Shown: piece after piece, positions 50,175 through 59,731 of the stretch
Layout of the letters: the number at the start of each line of letters is the position of its first letter
Numbering within the stretch: the stretch's first letter is position 1
Origin: Paenibacillus mendelii
Lineage (GTDB): Bacteria > Bacillota > Bacilli > Paenibacillales > Paenibacillaceae
DNA: 64,000 nucleotides
Direction: 5' to 3'
Assembly (NCBI RefSeq): GCF_024498075.1
Contig: NZ_JANHOF010000015.1
Coordinates: 1-64,000, forward strand
Program-made: the position numbers and the translations under genes
The notes under the pieces: generated by a model
Told to the model about the DNA's origin: nothing
The model's input: only the letters and a program-made list of their open reading frames with translations
Databases searched by the model: none

Positions 50175-51221
50175 TTACGTCAATGGATTATCCAGAAAGG
50201 CGGCGGGATTATCGCACATCAAGATGTTGATCTGCTCGGGCGAGATTCCTTCGTCTTCCATCATCGGAATAATATTCGTCAGCATATGGTCATAGCCCCA
50301 GCCCCCATACCGGTGCAGGCATGTTTTCAGACAGACATCATTGGAAACCAGGATCTGCGAAAGAAAGCCGTCCGCAATCAAGGCCTTAATCGCCTTGACC
50401 CGATCGATATCTCTGGCAAACAGTCCTTTCAGAACGCTGTGATGCCTGCGATCCGCGTAAAACTCTTTGCCGAAATTGTCAAATTCAATATAGACGCCTT
50501 GATGCAGCAGATCCTTCATATAATTCAGCTTCAGATCGACATCGATATGGTTGATGCATATTTTCTCGCGCGCAGCGCCCTGTTCGGTTAGGATCTTTAC
50601 AACCTCATATCCATTCGTTGCCCATAAATCGGTATGGATATGAATGCCAAGCCCGGATTCCACCTGGGCTGCCGCTGCAGCAATCAGTGCCTTTCGTTCA
50701 TTGGGATAGATGATTTCACTCGTGCCAATTTCCCCGATTACACCTGCTTTAATATTCGTACCGTCGATCCCGACGTTAATTTCCCGGAGAATTTCCTCGG
50801 TAATGTCATCAACCGTTTTATCATCCATATCCGGCGGATGAGAGGCCTTAATATAGTAGCCGCAGCCGGCAATGATGTTGATATCCGTAGCCCTGGACAA
50901 GCGTGCCAACAGCTGGGGGTCTCTGCCGATGTCACGGAGTGTAAGATCAACGAACGTCTTCCCTCCGGCTTTCTTGAAGGCAAGAAGCTCCTCCTCCATG
51001 ATTTTCTCATCGTCCAGAACGGCATTGTCGAGTACCGCATAAGGATTCCGGTGGAGCTGTCCCAGATTGGTCAAGCTTACTTTCTCTTGTGCCAGTACTT
51101 TGCCGGAAATCATCTTCGGTGCTGGTACCAGATCCCTGAGATCAATAAAGGCATGCTCATGAGGCAGCACCAGTCCTAGACTGTCTGCACGAACCTTACC
51201 CGTCACGGTCATAACGGACAT
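50175..51221 (-). CDS. Phosphotriesterase-family (PHP/lactonase-like) hydrolase
   Basis: A 348-residue binuclear-metal TIM-barrel hydrolase. Ligands are visible: LPHEHAF (His-x-His), GVIGEIGTSE (bridging Glu, as in PHP-type members, in place of the carbamylated Lys), HIHTD, CINHIDVD and SNDVCLK (Asp). Many relatives are sugar-lactonases or phosphodiesterases rather than true phosphotriesterases. The ATG used has a GGGGA site; a GTG three codons earlier is too close to that site. It follows the solute-binding protein gene in the locus. A lactonase for an imported aldonic acid lactone is a fair guess. Confidence 0.82.
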   Translation of the reverse strand: MSVMTVTGKVRADSLGLVLPHEHAFIDLRDLVPAPKMISGKVLAQEKVSLTNLGQLHRNPYAVLDNAVLDDEKIMEEELLAFKKAGGKTFVDLTLRDIGRDPQLLARLSRATDINIIAGCGYYIKASHPPDMDDKTVDDITEEILREINVGIDGTNIKAGVIGEIGTSEIIYPNERKALIAAAAAQVESGLGIHIHTDLWATNGYEVVKILTEQGAAREKICINHIDVDLKLNYMKDLLHQGVYIEFDNFGKEFYADRRHHSVLKGLFARDIDRVKAIKALIADGFLSQILVSNDVCLKTCLHRYGGWGYDHMLTNIIPMMEDEGISPEQINILMCDNPAAFLDNPLT

Positions 51222-51313
51222 CCTATTCACATCCCCATTAGAGTTGAACGTTCAGGAAAGCAGGCGCTGCCGGACAAGTCCAACCCGCCAGCTCTCCTCG
51301 ATCATTCACTGTA

Positions 51314-52990
51314 TTACTTGCTGGCCTTCCATTTCGCTACTTCTTCCGTAATGACATCTCCGCCAAGTTTTTTCCAATTCGTCACATACTCGTCAAAGGC
51401 ATCGATAGGAACTTCCCCCATAATAATTTTGGTGAACGTTTCCAGCTCCATTTTTTCGAGTGTTGATCCTTTCTCTACCATTGTGGCAGTAGGACCTGCA
51501 ATATATTTGGTCATGAGAAGTCCACTGTTTTTGTTGTACTCATACAGGAGCTTTTGAGCATCATAGATACGGGCATAGGTCCATCCTTCAATATCGCCTT
51601 TTTCCCATTTATGAAGGCTGTCATAGAAGATCTTCTGACCTGCCGCTTTCGGATCCAGAAGCGACTCATCGTTTGTTTCCATCGCTTTCGATACTCTTTC
51701 ATACATATCCAGATTTTGAGTCGGGTTGGACCCGGTTACAAGCGCATACATCCATTTGGCTATATCACCGTCCTGATTAATGGCCGTCAGAGGATATTTT
51801 GTCCGATCCCAATCATAATGGAACGCATTAAGCATCTTGATCAAAGCCTCGGGATGCTCCATCCCTTTTTTCGCGACATAATATCTCCCGACAGGGAACA
51901 CCAATTGCGGTTTAGCCGGTTGATCGTCGATCGATGGAAGCACGAATGGCACCCAATCCATCTGCGTATCCAGCTTCTTGCCTTCCAGGAAATAACTATT
52001 GCCATACATAACGCCGTAAAACATGCCGAGTTTGCCCGAATTACCCATCTGGATCAATTTTTCAATGTCTTTCACACCGAACTCGCGGTCAATCAAACCC
52101 GCTTGATACAAATCCCGCAGCTTTGCGAGCGCTTCTTTCATCTCAGGCTGGATGCTGCCGTATACATATTCGCCGGCTTCATTCTCTATCCAGATTTGCG
52201 GATAAGCGTGGTAACCGTTGAAGAAGCCGCTGAGACCAAATACCGGATCATATAAGAGCTTATCAAGACCTAAACCATACGTATCATTCTTCTGGTTTCC
52301 GTCCGGATCTTGTTTAACGAACGCCTCTGCGATTTTGAATACTTCTTCCATCGATTTCGGTTCAGGCAAATTCAATTTCTTCAACCAATCCGTACGTATC
52401 CATAACAGCGGGGCGTTATCGACTGCACCGGGATTCACAGGAATTCCCAGCAGCTTCCCGCCGAATGTCGCTGAATCAAGTCCGACTCCACCGTCCTTAG
52501 TCAGCAGTTCTTTCGTAATCGGAAGGCCGTAGTTCTCCAATGCCTCCGTAAGATCAGCCAACTGATCGGCTTCCACCAACTGGTTAAATTGAGTGGCGTC
52601 AACCGGCATAATGTCAGGCAGCTTGCCGGAGGCCATCGCAACGTTGAATTTCTGGTTATATTGTGTCGGGTCGGCAACCCACAAATATTTCAGCTTAATG
52701 CCAAACTCATCTTCATAGAGTTGATTCCAGGCATTCTTTTCAATAGATTCCCCTTCTACGAATTTTGTGGTCGCATCCAGCTGCCTGACTGCCGTCACTT
52801 CGATCGGCGGATCGATTTTCCCCATCGGGTCATAGGTTTTTACAGCTTCTGTTCCATTTGTTTCTGCAGCATTCGTTGGCTTATTCGATGCGGGTTCATC
52901 TTGATTGCCATCATTGTTTGAGGTGCAGGCCGATACAAAAACCATCGAAAAGACCAATACGGAAAGCCACTTTGCGGTCTTACCTTTCAT
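51314..52990 (-). CDS. Extracellular solute-binding lipoprotein, LplA-like
   Basis: A 558-residue lipoprotein. The signal ends in the lipobox VSAC, followed by a Ser/Asn/Thr-rich linker (about 23-50) and a large periplasmic-binding-protein fold typical of the LplA/YtcQ group: FNVAMASGKLPDIMPVDATQFNQL, LLWIRTDWLKKLNLPEPKSMEEVFKI, DPDGNQKNDTYGLGL, and FPVGRYYVAKKGMEHPEALIKML. It delivers an oligosaccharide to the two permeases downstream. It is preceded directly by the two-component genes, whose target it probably is. GGGGGGAA precedes the ATG. Confidence 0.93.
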   Translation of the reverse strand: MKGKTAKWLSVLVFSMVFVSACTSNNDGNQDEPASNKPTNAAETNGTEAVKTYDPMGKIDPPIEVTAVRQLDATTKFVEGESIEKNAWNQLYEDEFGIKLKYLWVADPTQYNQKFNVAMASGKLPDIMPVDATQFNQLVEADQLADLTEALENYGLPITKELLTKDGGVGLDSATFGGKLLGIPVNPGAVDNAPLLWIRTDWLKKLNLPEPKSMEEVFKIAEAFVKQDPDGNQKNDTYGLGLDKLLYDPVFGLSGFFNGYHAYPQIWIENEAGEYVYGSIQPEMKEALAKLRDLYQAGLIDREFGVKDIEKLIQMGNSGKLGMFYGVMYGNSYFLEGKKLDTQMDWVPFVLPSIDDQPAKPQLVFPVGRYYVAKKGMEHPEALIKMLNAFHYDWDRTKYPLTAINQDGDIAKWMYALVTGSNPTQNLDMYERVSKAMETNDESLLDPKAAGQKIFYDSLHKWEKGDIEGWTYARIYDAQKLLYEYNKNSGLLMTKYIAGPTATMVEKGSTLEKMELETFTKIIMGEVPIDAFDEYVTNWKKLGGDVITEEVAKWKASK

Positions 52991-53057
52991 ACTTCGTTCC
53001 CCCCATAATCAATATATGCTTTACTTGCTTTATCATAAAAGAAGTGGAAAGTCGAAG

Positions 53058-54779
53058 CTATTTGCCATTCTTGCTTTCCTTGACATCTGTTGCGTTATTC
53101 ATCTCATGGGCTGCAAGAAACCATTCTCTATATGCTTGAGGCGTCATTTTGAACATTTTTTTAAATATCCGGTTGAATTGAGGGGCAGCCTCATAGCCGA
53201 CTAGAGAGGCTATCTCTTGAATCTTCATAGAGGTTTCCGTCAGCTGCTTCTTGGCTCTCTTCATTCGCTCTTCTGTTATGTAATCGGACAGCATACTTCC
53301 TGTCACCCGTTTGTATAAACGGGATAAGTAAGTCGGGCTGTGATGAACGACAGTGGACAACATCGTCAAGGAGAGATCTCCGTCCAGATGATCTTGAATA
53401 TAGTGATGAATCGTATGAATAAGCCGATCGCTCTGCTCTTCAGGAACTGGTTCGTACTGCGCAAGAAGATAGTCTGCAACCCGGGCTAAATATGCAGAAG
53501 CGTCCAACCATGATTCATGTACGTCATACTGCGTCGTTTTTCCGAGATCCATCTTCAAGAACAATTCATGAAACAGTCCCATCCGGATGGCATAGGAAAT
53601 CAAATGGAGGGATGCGGCATAAAACAGCTCCAATTGGAATTTATATCCCGGTAATTCATCTGGATTCATTATGTCGTTATACAGCTTGAGATAAGCATCC
53701 CTCTGCCCGCTGGACATATATTGTTCCAGCAGCTCCAGCTGCTTGTTTATCTGCTGCGACTTGTGTAGATCATGGTGGTGGCCCTGCTCCGAATGAAGCC
53801 CAAACCTGTCCGTGTCTTGAATGAGCAATTCATGTCCGCTGTTAGCGCCATGACCGAGCAAAGCTTTTAAATAATGAAACTGAGCCCCTATATGATTCCA
53901 TTCGATAGACTCACGCCCCATAACAAGAGAAATCGAAATCTTCATCAGCTGCCTGCACGACTGTTGAACCGCTTCCATGATTCCGTACACCCTAGTTTTC
54001 ATATGCTGCCAAGCCCGATTCTCCTGCTCTTCATCTTGGCCTTCATCGAGGAGCTCCTTGGGCTGCATAAACCAAACTAATTTCGTAGACTCATATACGA
54101 CCGAGACACTTACAACAGACGGAGCCAAATATTCCTCGGCAATGTTCTGGCAAGCATAGATGAGGAGCGTCCGGTCCACATCGTTAGCGCCCTCCTTCCA
54201 GCCGTCCATTCTTCCTGTAACCAGCAGCACCCCTTTGTCCGGCAGCAGGGGGATTTCCGCCTCTATAAATCTTTTGACCCTTTCTTTGGGAGTGAGCGAC
54301 TGTTCACGCATCAGGTCAAACAGCGTATTTTTCTGCATGGCTGGAATCGCAAGCTGCAGTTTTTTCTTCGCCTGATGCATATAATCGGCGCCGTCTTCAA
54401 CCTGATCCAATTCCGTGATGGCTTTCTCCACAGCCGCCAGAATAATATGGTCATCTTCATTCTTCAGCACATAGTCAACGACCCCGCCTGAGCGAATCGC
54501 TTGCCGTGCATAATCAAAATCATTGTAGCCCGTCAGAAAAATCACTCTGCACCGCGGCCAGCTTTGAATGATTTGCTGATGAAGCTCAATGCCGCTCATG
54601 CCCGGCATACGGATATCTGTAATGACGATATCCATCCGGATTTGCTTTAGGCAATCCAGCGCTTCATAGACGTTGAAGGCACGATAGACCTCTACTTCCA
54701 GATGGCTGGATTCTTGAAGCAGCTGATACAAGCTGTTTACAATGATGGGTTCGTCATCGACGATTAGGATACGATACAT
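53058..54779 (-). CDS. AraC-type response regulator, YesN-like
   Basis: A 573-residue regulator. Receiver 1-120 with phospho-acceptor Asp in VITDIRMPGMSG, and RVIFLTGYNDFDYARQAI typical of YesN relatives. A long middle region (140-450) is of unknown fold. C-terminal AraC double helix-turn-helix (470-560): LTMLSTVVHHSPTYLSRLYKRVTG and IQEIASLVGYEAAPQFNRIFKKMFKMTPQAYRE. It starts two bases after the kinase gene stop and is followed by the solute-binding gene. It should activate the importer operon when the extracellular glycan or its fragment is sensed. Confidence 0.92.
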   Translation of the reverse strand: MYRILIVDDEPIIVNSLYQLLQESSHLEVEVYRAFNVYEALDCLKQIRMDIVITDIRMPGMSGIELHQQIIQSWPRCRVIFLTGYNDFDYARQAIRSGGVVDYVLKNEDDHIILAAVEKAITELDQVEDGADYMHQAKKKLQLAIPAMQKNTLFDLMREQSLTPKERVKRFIEAEIPLLPDKGVLLVTGRMDGWKEGANDVDRTLLIYACQNIAEEYLAPSVVSVSVVYESTKLVWFMQPKELLDEGQDEEQENRAWQHMKTRVYGIMEAVQQSCRQLMKISISLVMGRESIEWNHIGAQFHYLKALLGHGANSGHELLIQDTDRFGLHSEQGHHHDLHKSQQINKQLELLEQYMSSGQRDAYLKLYNDIMNPDELPGYKFQLELFYAASLHLISYAIRMGLFHELFLKMDLGKTTQYDVHESWLDASAYLARVADYLLAQYEPVPEEQSDRLIHTIHHYIQDHLDGDLSLTMLSTVVHHSPTYLSRLYKRVTGSMLSDYITEERMKRAKKQLTETSMKIQEIASLVGYEAAPQFNRIFKKMFKMTPQAYREWFLAAHEMNNATDVKESKNGK

Positions 54780-54781
54780 AC

Positions 54782-56542
54782 TTATTCTCCTCTGCTAATA
54801 GGAATATAAATCCGGACCAGCAAGCCTCCAAGAGCGCTTTGCAGGATTTCCAATCCCCCCTGCTCGCCATACTTCAGCACCAGGCGGCGATGAATATTGA
54901 TAAGACCCGTCGTCTCTCCTTCTTCCTCCAAGGTAAGCTTCCGGATCAATCTGGCCCGCTGCTCTTCAATCAATCCAATCCCGTTATCCTCCACGGTAAA
55001 ATACAGCCTGTCTGCTGTGGCTGTAAATCCAATTTCCAATCTGCCGTCCAAGACGATTTCACCCAGCCCATGCTCGTAGGCATTCTCTACCAGCGGCTGC
55101 AGGATCAGGCGCGGTACCATAATCCCTTCTAGACCTGCAGGAATCTGCCCGAATTCTGCGGTTATACGATTGGAGAACCGGATATTTTGAATTTCCACAT
55201 AAGAACGAGCATGATTGACCTCTTCCTCCAGCGTCACCTCTTCCAACCCGTTTCTCGTAATATAGTGAAAATAATCTCCGAGATTCTTGGAGACGAGCTC
55301 CGCCGTTTCATTCTCGTCGTTCTTGATCAACCGGTGCAGGATAAAGAAGCTGTTGTAGAGAAAATGGGGGGTAATTTGCATTTGCAGCTGTTTTAATTCC
55401 GACTGCTGCAGCCGGATCTTCTGTATATACAACTCATCAATCAATGTTTTCAGACTGAATACAGTCCGTTCGAACCGGTTTATAATATAGCCGAATTCAT
55501 CCTGCCGGATCACCGCGAGAGCCGTATTGAAATTGCCGCCTTCTATGCTTTTGAATCGTCTGATCAGCGTTTGCAGAGGACGGTGAATCAAGAGATAGAT
55601 GCCATAGGAAAACAGAATCACAATGATCAATGAGCTGCCGACAAGCAGCCAGAACCAGGTTCCGTACGTTTTTAACTGGCCAACAATAACATTTTCGGGA
55701 AAATAAAAGAGGAGAGATGCGTTCATAAATTGCGATTTTTCATAGACAACCATATATTGTTCATTGTCCACGGTAATTTGTTTCGTGAAGGAGGTTTGGA
55801 TCGAATTGTCTAAGAGCGAATTGTCTAATTTCTGTCTGATCATATTGAGCGGCATCGGGTATTGGTTGTTGGTAATGGACCAGCTATCCGTGAACAGGAT
55901 AGCTCCGCCTTCCTGCGGGAACGCGTTCAACGTGCCCTTCAACGCCTCGACAGACAATTCGATATTCTGTATAAACAGTGGAGATTTCAATGTCATGTCC
56001 CTATTCACCAGATTATTGGGATACGTTAAATTCAAATAGAGACGATTCTGCCAAAAAGTGATTGGAATGCCGCTATTGAAGGTCGCCTTGGCAATGTCTT
56101 GCGCTTCTTCTCTCGTGCTGGAAGCATCTACGGTATTGGAGGTGGACACGAAGCCGTGGATCGACTCTATGTATACGCTAATATCTTTGATATACACACT
56201 GGAATCCTTCAGCAACGTCATTTTCGCCAGAAGGTCGTTGATCGCTTTCGTTTTCTTGTATTCCGACATGATGGATATCGTGTTGCTCAATTGCATGAGA
56301 TCCTCGTCGTTAATAAACTCCTGCTGCGACCGGGTAATCCGCTCAAGCTCTTTTTCTAGCGACAAGAAGTAGTAGTGAATGTTCATTGTAATGGAATTGG
56401 ATATTTGGTTTTTCACCTCCTGTTTGCCAAGCTCATTCAACACCAGGCTTAACGTAAACAAAGGCATCATAATAACTAAAAAGGTCAAGATCAGCTTCGG
56501 GAAAATCGGAATATTTTCAATTTTGCGCTTCATCCATGGCAA
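54782..56542 (-). CDS. Sensor histidine kinase, YesM-like
   Basis: A 586-residue LytS/YesM-type membrane kinase. Two membrane helices (about 12-35 and 290-312) flank an extracytoplasmic dCache-like sensor of about 250 residues; HAMP follows (IHRPLQTLIRRFKSIEGGNF). The His_kinase motif is QMQITPHFLYNSFFILHRLI; the ATPase boxes are PLVENAYEHG and VEDNGIGL. The TTG start sits seven bases after GGGG; an ATG three codons later is too far from it. First gene of the glycan locus, behind a good sigma-A promoter. Confidence 0.92.
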   Translation of the reverse strand: MPWMKRKIENIPIFPKLILTFLVIMMPLFTLSLVLNELGKQEVKNQISNSITMNIHYYFLSLEKELERITRSQQEFINDEDLMQLSNTISIMSEYKKTKAINDLLAKMTLLKDSSVYIKDISVYIESIHGFVSTSNTVDASSTREEAQDIAKATFNSGIPITFWQNRLYLNLTYPNNLVNRDMTLKSPLFIQNIELSVEALKGTLNAFPQEGGAILFTDSWSITNNQYPMPLNMIRQKLDNSLLDNSIQTSFTKQITVDNEQYMVVYEKSQFMNASLLFYFPENVIVGQLKTYGTWFWLLVGSSLIIVILFSYGIYLLIHRPLQTLIRRFKSIEGGNFNTALAVIRQDEFGYIINRFERTVFSLKTLIDELYIQKIRLQQSELKQLQMQITPHFLYNSFFILHRLIKNDENETAELVSKNLGDYFHYITRNGLEEVTLEEEVNHARSYVEIQNIRFSNRITAEFGQIPAGLEGIMVPRLILQPLVENAYEHGLGEIVLDGRLEIGFTATADRLYFTVEDNGIGLIEEQRARLIRKLTLEEEGETTGLINIHRRLVLKYGEQGGLEILQSALGGLLVRIYIPISRGE

Positions 56543-56571
56543 TGATTATCCCCTCCCTCCTATTTTCACAC

Positions 56572-56601
56572 AGTATACGACAGATTCTTCCTATTGACCA
56601 A
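56572..56601 (-). promoter_or_regulatory. Sigma-A promoter of the YesM/YesN-like genes
   Basis: Minus strand TTGGTC, 18 bases, TATACT, 30 bases upstream of the kinase start codon. Confidence 0.65.
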
Positions 56602-56666
56602 GGAAATTGTGTGACAGGCCATGGTACGCATAGGAATGCTTTATACCCGATTATAAGTTCGCAATA

Positions 56667-56692
56667 CAAAAAGCCGGGCATTGAGCCCGACT
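56667..56692 (-). terminator. Terminator of the 57-aa protein gene
   Basis: Minus strand: AGTCGGGC, loop, GCCCGGCT with one G-T pair, then TTTT. It is 114 bases past the small gene's stop. Confidence 0.65.
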
Positions 56693-56805
56693 ATCCCTTC
56701 ACGTGAACTTGTCCTGTTGTCCATGTTGCTCTAGTAATTTATTCAAAGAAGATAAAAGGGAAATAGAAAATAACAGAATAAGTTTGTACAAGTTTCATCA
56801 TTCAT

Positions 56806-56979
56806 CTAATCGTTGTCAACCTTATTATCTTTCTCGTATTCTTGGCCCTTGTTCTCGTCGTTTTTCGGGGTCTGATGGTTGGATTTATCCAGAAAATCTA
56901 ATTCGTTAATACGGCTGTCTAGCACTTGGATATCACGACGGACTTTTTTCTTGGATGCAGCTATCTTTCGATTGTTCAT
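56806..56979 (-). CDS. Small charged hypothetical protein, 57 aa
   Basis: ATG preceded by AAAGGAG ten bases upstream. The product starts MNNRKIAASKKKVRRDIQVL and is basic in the first half and acidic in the second (KNDENKGQEYEKDNKVDND), with no hydrophobic segment. This is the composition of small DNA-associated or spore-core proteins, but no family is recognised. A terminator follows. The region upstream (56980-57122) shows no other gene. Confidence 0.5.
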   Translation of the reverse strand: MNNRKIAASKKKVRRDIQVLDSRINELDFLDKSNHQTPKNDENKGQEYEKDNKVDND

Positions 56980-57122
56980 GTCTCACACGCTCCTTTTTAA
57001 TAGATTTGACCTTATCATCATATGTTTTTATATCAAAAACGGAAGCTGCTATAACCTCTATTGATGTCAAAATAGGTCATGAACAAACAAGGCTGCCCAT
57101 TCTGAAGCAACCTCGTGGCATG

Positions 57123-57155
57123 AAAAAACGGGAGCTTGCCGCGCGGCAAGCTCCC
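57123..57155 (-). terminator. Terminator of the MFS gene
   Basis: Minus strand: GGGAGCTTGCCG, two-base loop, CGGCAAGCTCCC, then GTTTTTT. It starts 12 bases past the stop codon. Confidence 0.9.
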
Positions 57156-57167
57156 TATCGATCACAG

Positions 57168-58481
57168 TCAGTTCAGTGAGATATCGTCTGATGCCATCAC
57201 CTTTTGTTTTTTACGGGACCATATCACAACTGGAATTAGCAGAAGCGCGAGACCGCCGCCAGCAAATGATAGCGTTGTGTAACTCGAATGAGCGACTACC
57301 ATGCCCGAAAGCGCTCCACCCGATACTCCAGCTAGAGCAATTAACACATCAATCTTTCCTTGCGTTTTTGCTCGGGTTGCAGGTTCAGTCGAATCCACGA
57401 TAAGAGCCGTCCCGCTGATTAAGCCAAAGTTCCACCCGAGTCCCAACAGAGCAAGAGCGAGGATTAGAACCCATAAGGAATCTGCAGGCGCTAAGGCTGC
57501 GACAATAGCAGCAGTAAGTAATACAGCTCCCGCAGCAATCGACATAGCTGTGCGGCCTAACTTGTCCACAAGTACACCTGTTATGAGAGATGGGAAGTAC
57601 ATCGATCCTACATGGATACCTATGACGACTCCTATATCACTCAACCCATGTCCGTGGTGCTTCATATGAATGGGGGTCATTGTCATAATTGCGACCATCA
57701 CGATTTGAGTTAAAATCATTATTGTTGTGCCAACGATTAAACCCCTGTTGTTTGCTTTGTGCAGAGGCGTTTGCATGTTTGTGAGGGTGCTCTGATGTAA
57801 TTGAGCTTTGATTATGGCTTTAGAGACAACGAGCGGGTCAGGGCGAAGGAAAATCAAAAAAACCAAACCAGCCAGGATGAAAGCCACTGCAGATAATAGG
57901 AAGGGTCCGGCTAAGGTTGGGACGCCGATTGATGCAGCATACCGGCCCATAACATCAACCAAATTAGGACCTGCAACGGCACCGAAAGTAGTCGAAACCA
58001 AAGCAATACTTACTGCTGTTGCCCGTTGTGTAGGCTTTGCTAAATCTGTCCCTGCATAACGTGCTTGTAAGTTCGTAGCTGTGCCTGCACCATAGATAAT
58101 CAGAGATGCGAGCAGAAGTACGACACTTTGACTTACAGCCGCTAATACTACGCCAATTGCACCGATGCCTCCTGCGATGAATCCAGCAGCAAGCCCAAAT
58201 CTGCGCCCGGAACGTTGGGAAAGTCGACCGACAAGTAATGCCGACACAGCAGATCCAAGAGTCATTAATGCAGCAGGTATACCCGCATAACTTTCTGCTC
58301 CCAGCATATCCTGAGCAAGGAGTGCTCCGACTGTGACCCCAGCAGCAAGTCCTGCACCACCAAAAATTTGAGATAGAACTACAATTCGTAGGGAGCGCTT
58401 ATACAATTGCCGCTGCATATCTGGGGAGTCAACATAACTTCGAATAAGACTGTCTGATATAGTATGGGGTTCATGCGTCAT
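57168..58481 (-). CDS. MFS transporter
   Basis: A 437-residue major facilitator with twelve helices. The loop 2-3 motif is VGRLSQRSGRRFGLAAGF; FGAVAGPNLVDVMG is the helix 5 motif C region; the second-half loop is TGVLVDKLGRTAMSIAAG. A 30-residue hydrophilic N-terminus and a long central loop (KAIIKAQLHQSTLTNMQTPLHKANN) are normal for drug-export-like members. AAAGGTGG precedes the ATG. It lies 38 bases after a small membrane protein gene, so the two may be co-transcribed. Substrate not evident. Confidence 0.82.
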   Translation of the reverse strand: MTHEPHTISDSLIRSYVDSPDMQRQLYKRSLRIVVLSQIFGGAGLAAGVTVGALLAQDMLGAESYAGIPAALMTLGSAVSALLVGRLSQRSGRRFGLAAGFIAGGIGAIGVVLAAVSQSVVLLLASLIIYGAGTATNLQARYAGTDLAKPTQRATAVSIALVSTTFGAVAGPNLVDVMGRYAASIGVPTLAGPFLLSAVAFILAGLVFLIFLRPDPLVVSKAIIKAQLHQSTLTNMQTPLHKANNRGLIVGTTIMILTQIVMVAIMTMTPIHMKHHGHGLSDIGVVIGIHVGSMYFPSLITGVLVDKLGRTAMSIAAGAVLLTAAIVAALAPADSLWVLILALALLGLGWNFGLISGTALIVDSTEPATRAKTQGKIDVLIALAGVSGGALSGMVVAHSSYTTLSFAGGGLALLLIPVVIWSRKKQKVMASDDISLN

Positions 58482-58519
58482 CGCTTAGAACCACCTTTCG
58501 GTTTGTTAATCAATGAGAT

Positions 58520-59005
58520 TCATTTTCTCCGTCTAACTAACTCCTGACACGAACTTATCAACACGGCTAACAGTACTCCAATCGTAAATGTAAACCCGTT
58601 AAAAAACAGTGTATTCGTATATTGATTTAACCAGGACCATCGATAGATGACTGAATCAGGATTATGGGGTCCACCCCCTAGTTGCTGGATAAGGGACTGG
58701 GCTAGCTGATACTCCCCATAGTAGCATAAAATAAGCAAAAGTAGTGCAATAATCGCAGGCCATAATAGGGATATATGTTTTCGACGATAATAGGATCCGC
58801 TGAGCTTGTAAATGAAAACCAACATGAATAAGTATACAGGAACAGCAGGAAAGACGAAGAGCAGTCCCGGGTTTCCGTTTCCTGAAGTACCGTAATCTTT
58901 TCCTCGATAATTCAAAGTAAATAGATCGATGAGATAAAATAATACAATGGCTAGAAACAAAGCTGATAAGAGAATAATCAGGCTGCCCTTGGATTCTCTA
59001 TGCAT
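58520..59005 (-). CDS. Hypothetical membrane protein, 161 aa
   Basis: Four predicted helices: about 7-27 (SLIILLSALFLAIVLFYLI), 48-66 (LLFVFPAVPVYLFMLVFIY), 79-98, and 132-152 (LFFNGFTFTIGVLLAVLIS). A polar loop YRGKDYGTSGNGNPG follows helix 1. The protein starts and ends with charged residues (ELVRRRK). No family recognised. A GGTGG-type site is about 12 bases before the ATG, so initiation may be weak. It precedes the MFS gene on the same strand. Confidence 0.6.
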   Translation of the reverse strand: MHRESKGSLIILLSALFLAIVLFYLIDLFTLNYRGKDYGTSGNGNPGLLFVFPAVPVYLFMLVFIYKLSGSYYRRKHISLLWPAIIALLLLILCYYGEYQLAQSLIQQLGGGPHNPDSVIYRWSWLNQYTNTLFFNGFTFTIGVLLAVLISSCQELVRRRK

Positions 59006-59029
59006 ATCAAGACCATCACCACCTTACGT

Positions 59030-59605
59030 TTAGTCAGACCTCTTCTGCACCGAAAGATCGACGAATCCGATTATGCTCGTATCGTGGAAATTCACCATCA
59101 CGCCATGAGGCTTACAAATTTCCAAACTCCCCTCGTGGAACAATATGGACCACTCCAAGCTGCCCCAGAACGTGTATTCAGGGCCGTCAATTAACGGTGC
59201 CGCGCCTTCCGTTTCGGTATCGGGTTCCAACTCGAGGTCAAGAAATCCCTCGCCGCATCGGTATAGGCGCTCACCCCTTCGATCCTCTCGCGAATGAATT
59301 TAAAATCCACTTCATCTAAGCGAAAGCAAGCGGGCAGTTTAATTGAGAAGAACACTGGATTTCCTGAAACATATTGACCCTGGGCGGATACTTCGCCTTC
59401 GTCGCTCTCATTGATGCATAGGTTGTTGATCGGCAAGCAGAGCGGCTGAAGAACTTGTCGGTAAGTCTGCTTCGACGATTTGAAACAGCTCATCGTTGAT
59501 GGCTCCATAAGGTGAATCGTTGCCATACAAGAGGATAACTGAATTATAAGCTCGGACATCTCCATTTCCCATAACAATCACCATAACAGACCGCAGCCCT
59601 AGCAT
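59030..59605 (-). pseudogene. Hypothetical gene broken by two compensating frameshifts
   Basis: GAAAGGG and ATG begin MLGLRSVMVIVMGNGDVRAY, continuing to LADQQPMHQ-stop (59408). Another frame carries INESDEGEVSAQGQYVSG and FKFIRERIEGVSAYTDAARDF. The first frame then resumes with LELEPDTETEGAAPLIDGP and runs to the stop at 59030. At the second junction one missing G (TTGACC for TTGGACC) would restore RDFLDLELE. Total length 576 bases is a multiple of three. The family is unknown to me; composition looks like a soluble beta-rich protein. Either a recent pseudogene or two sequencing errors. Confidence 0.55.
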
Positions 59606-59731
59606 CAATATCCCTTTCTCAGCCTTGGGATCCATTGCCCGGCTATTTCTCATTGAGTGGTTCAAATGTTTATTCCACCCCTGATGAGGAAATAGTGAAG
59701 GTATTAAACCATAATCTGAGGTGTGGCATTG

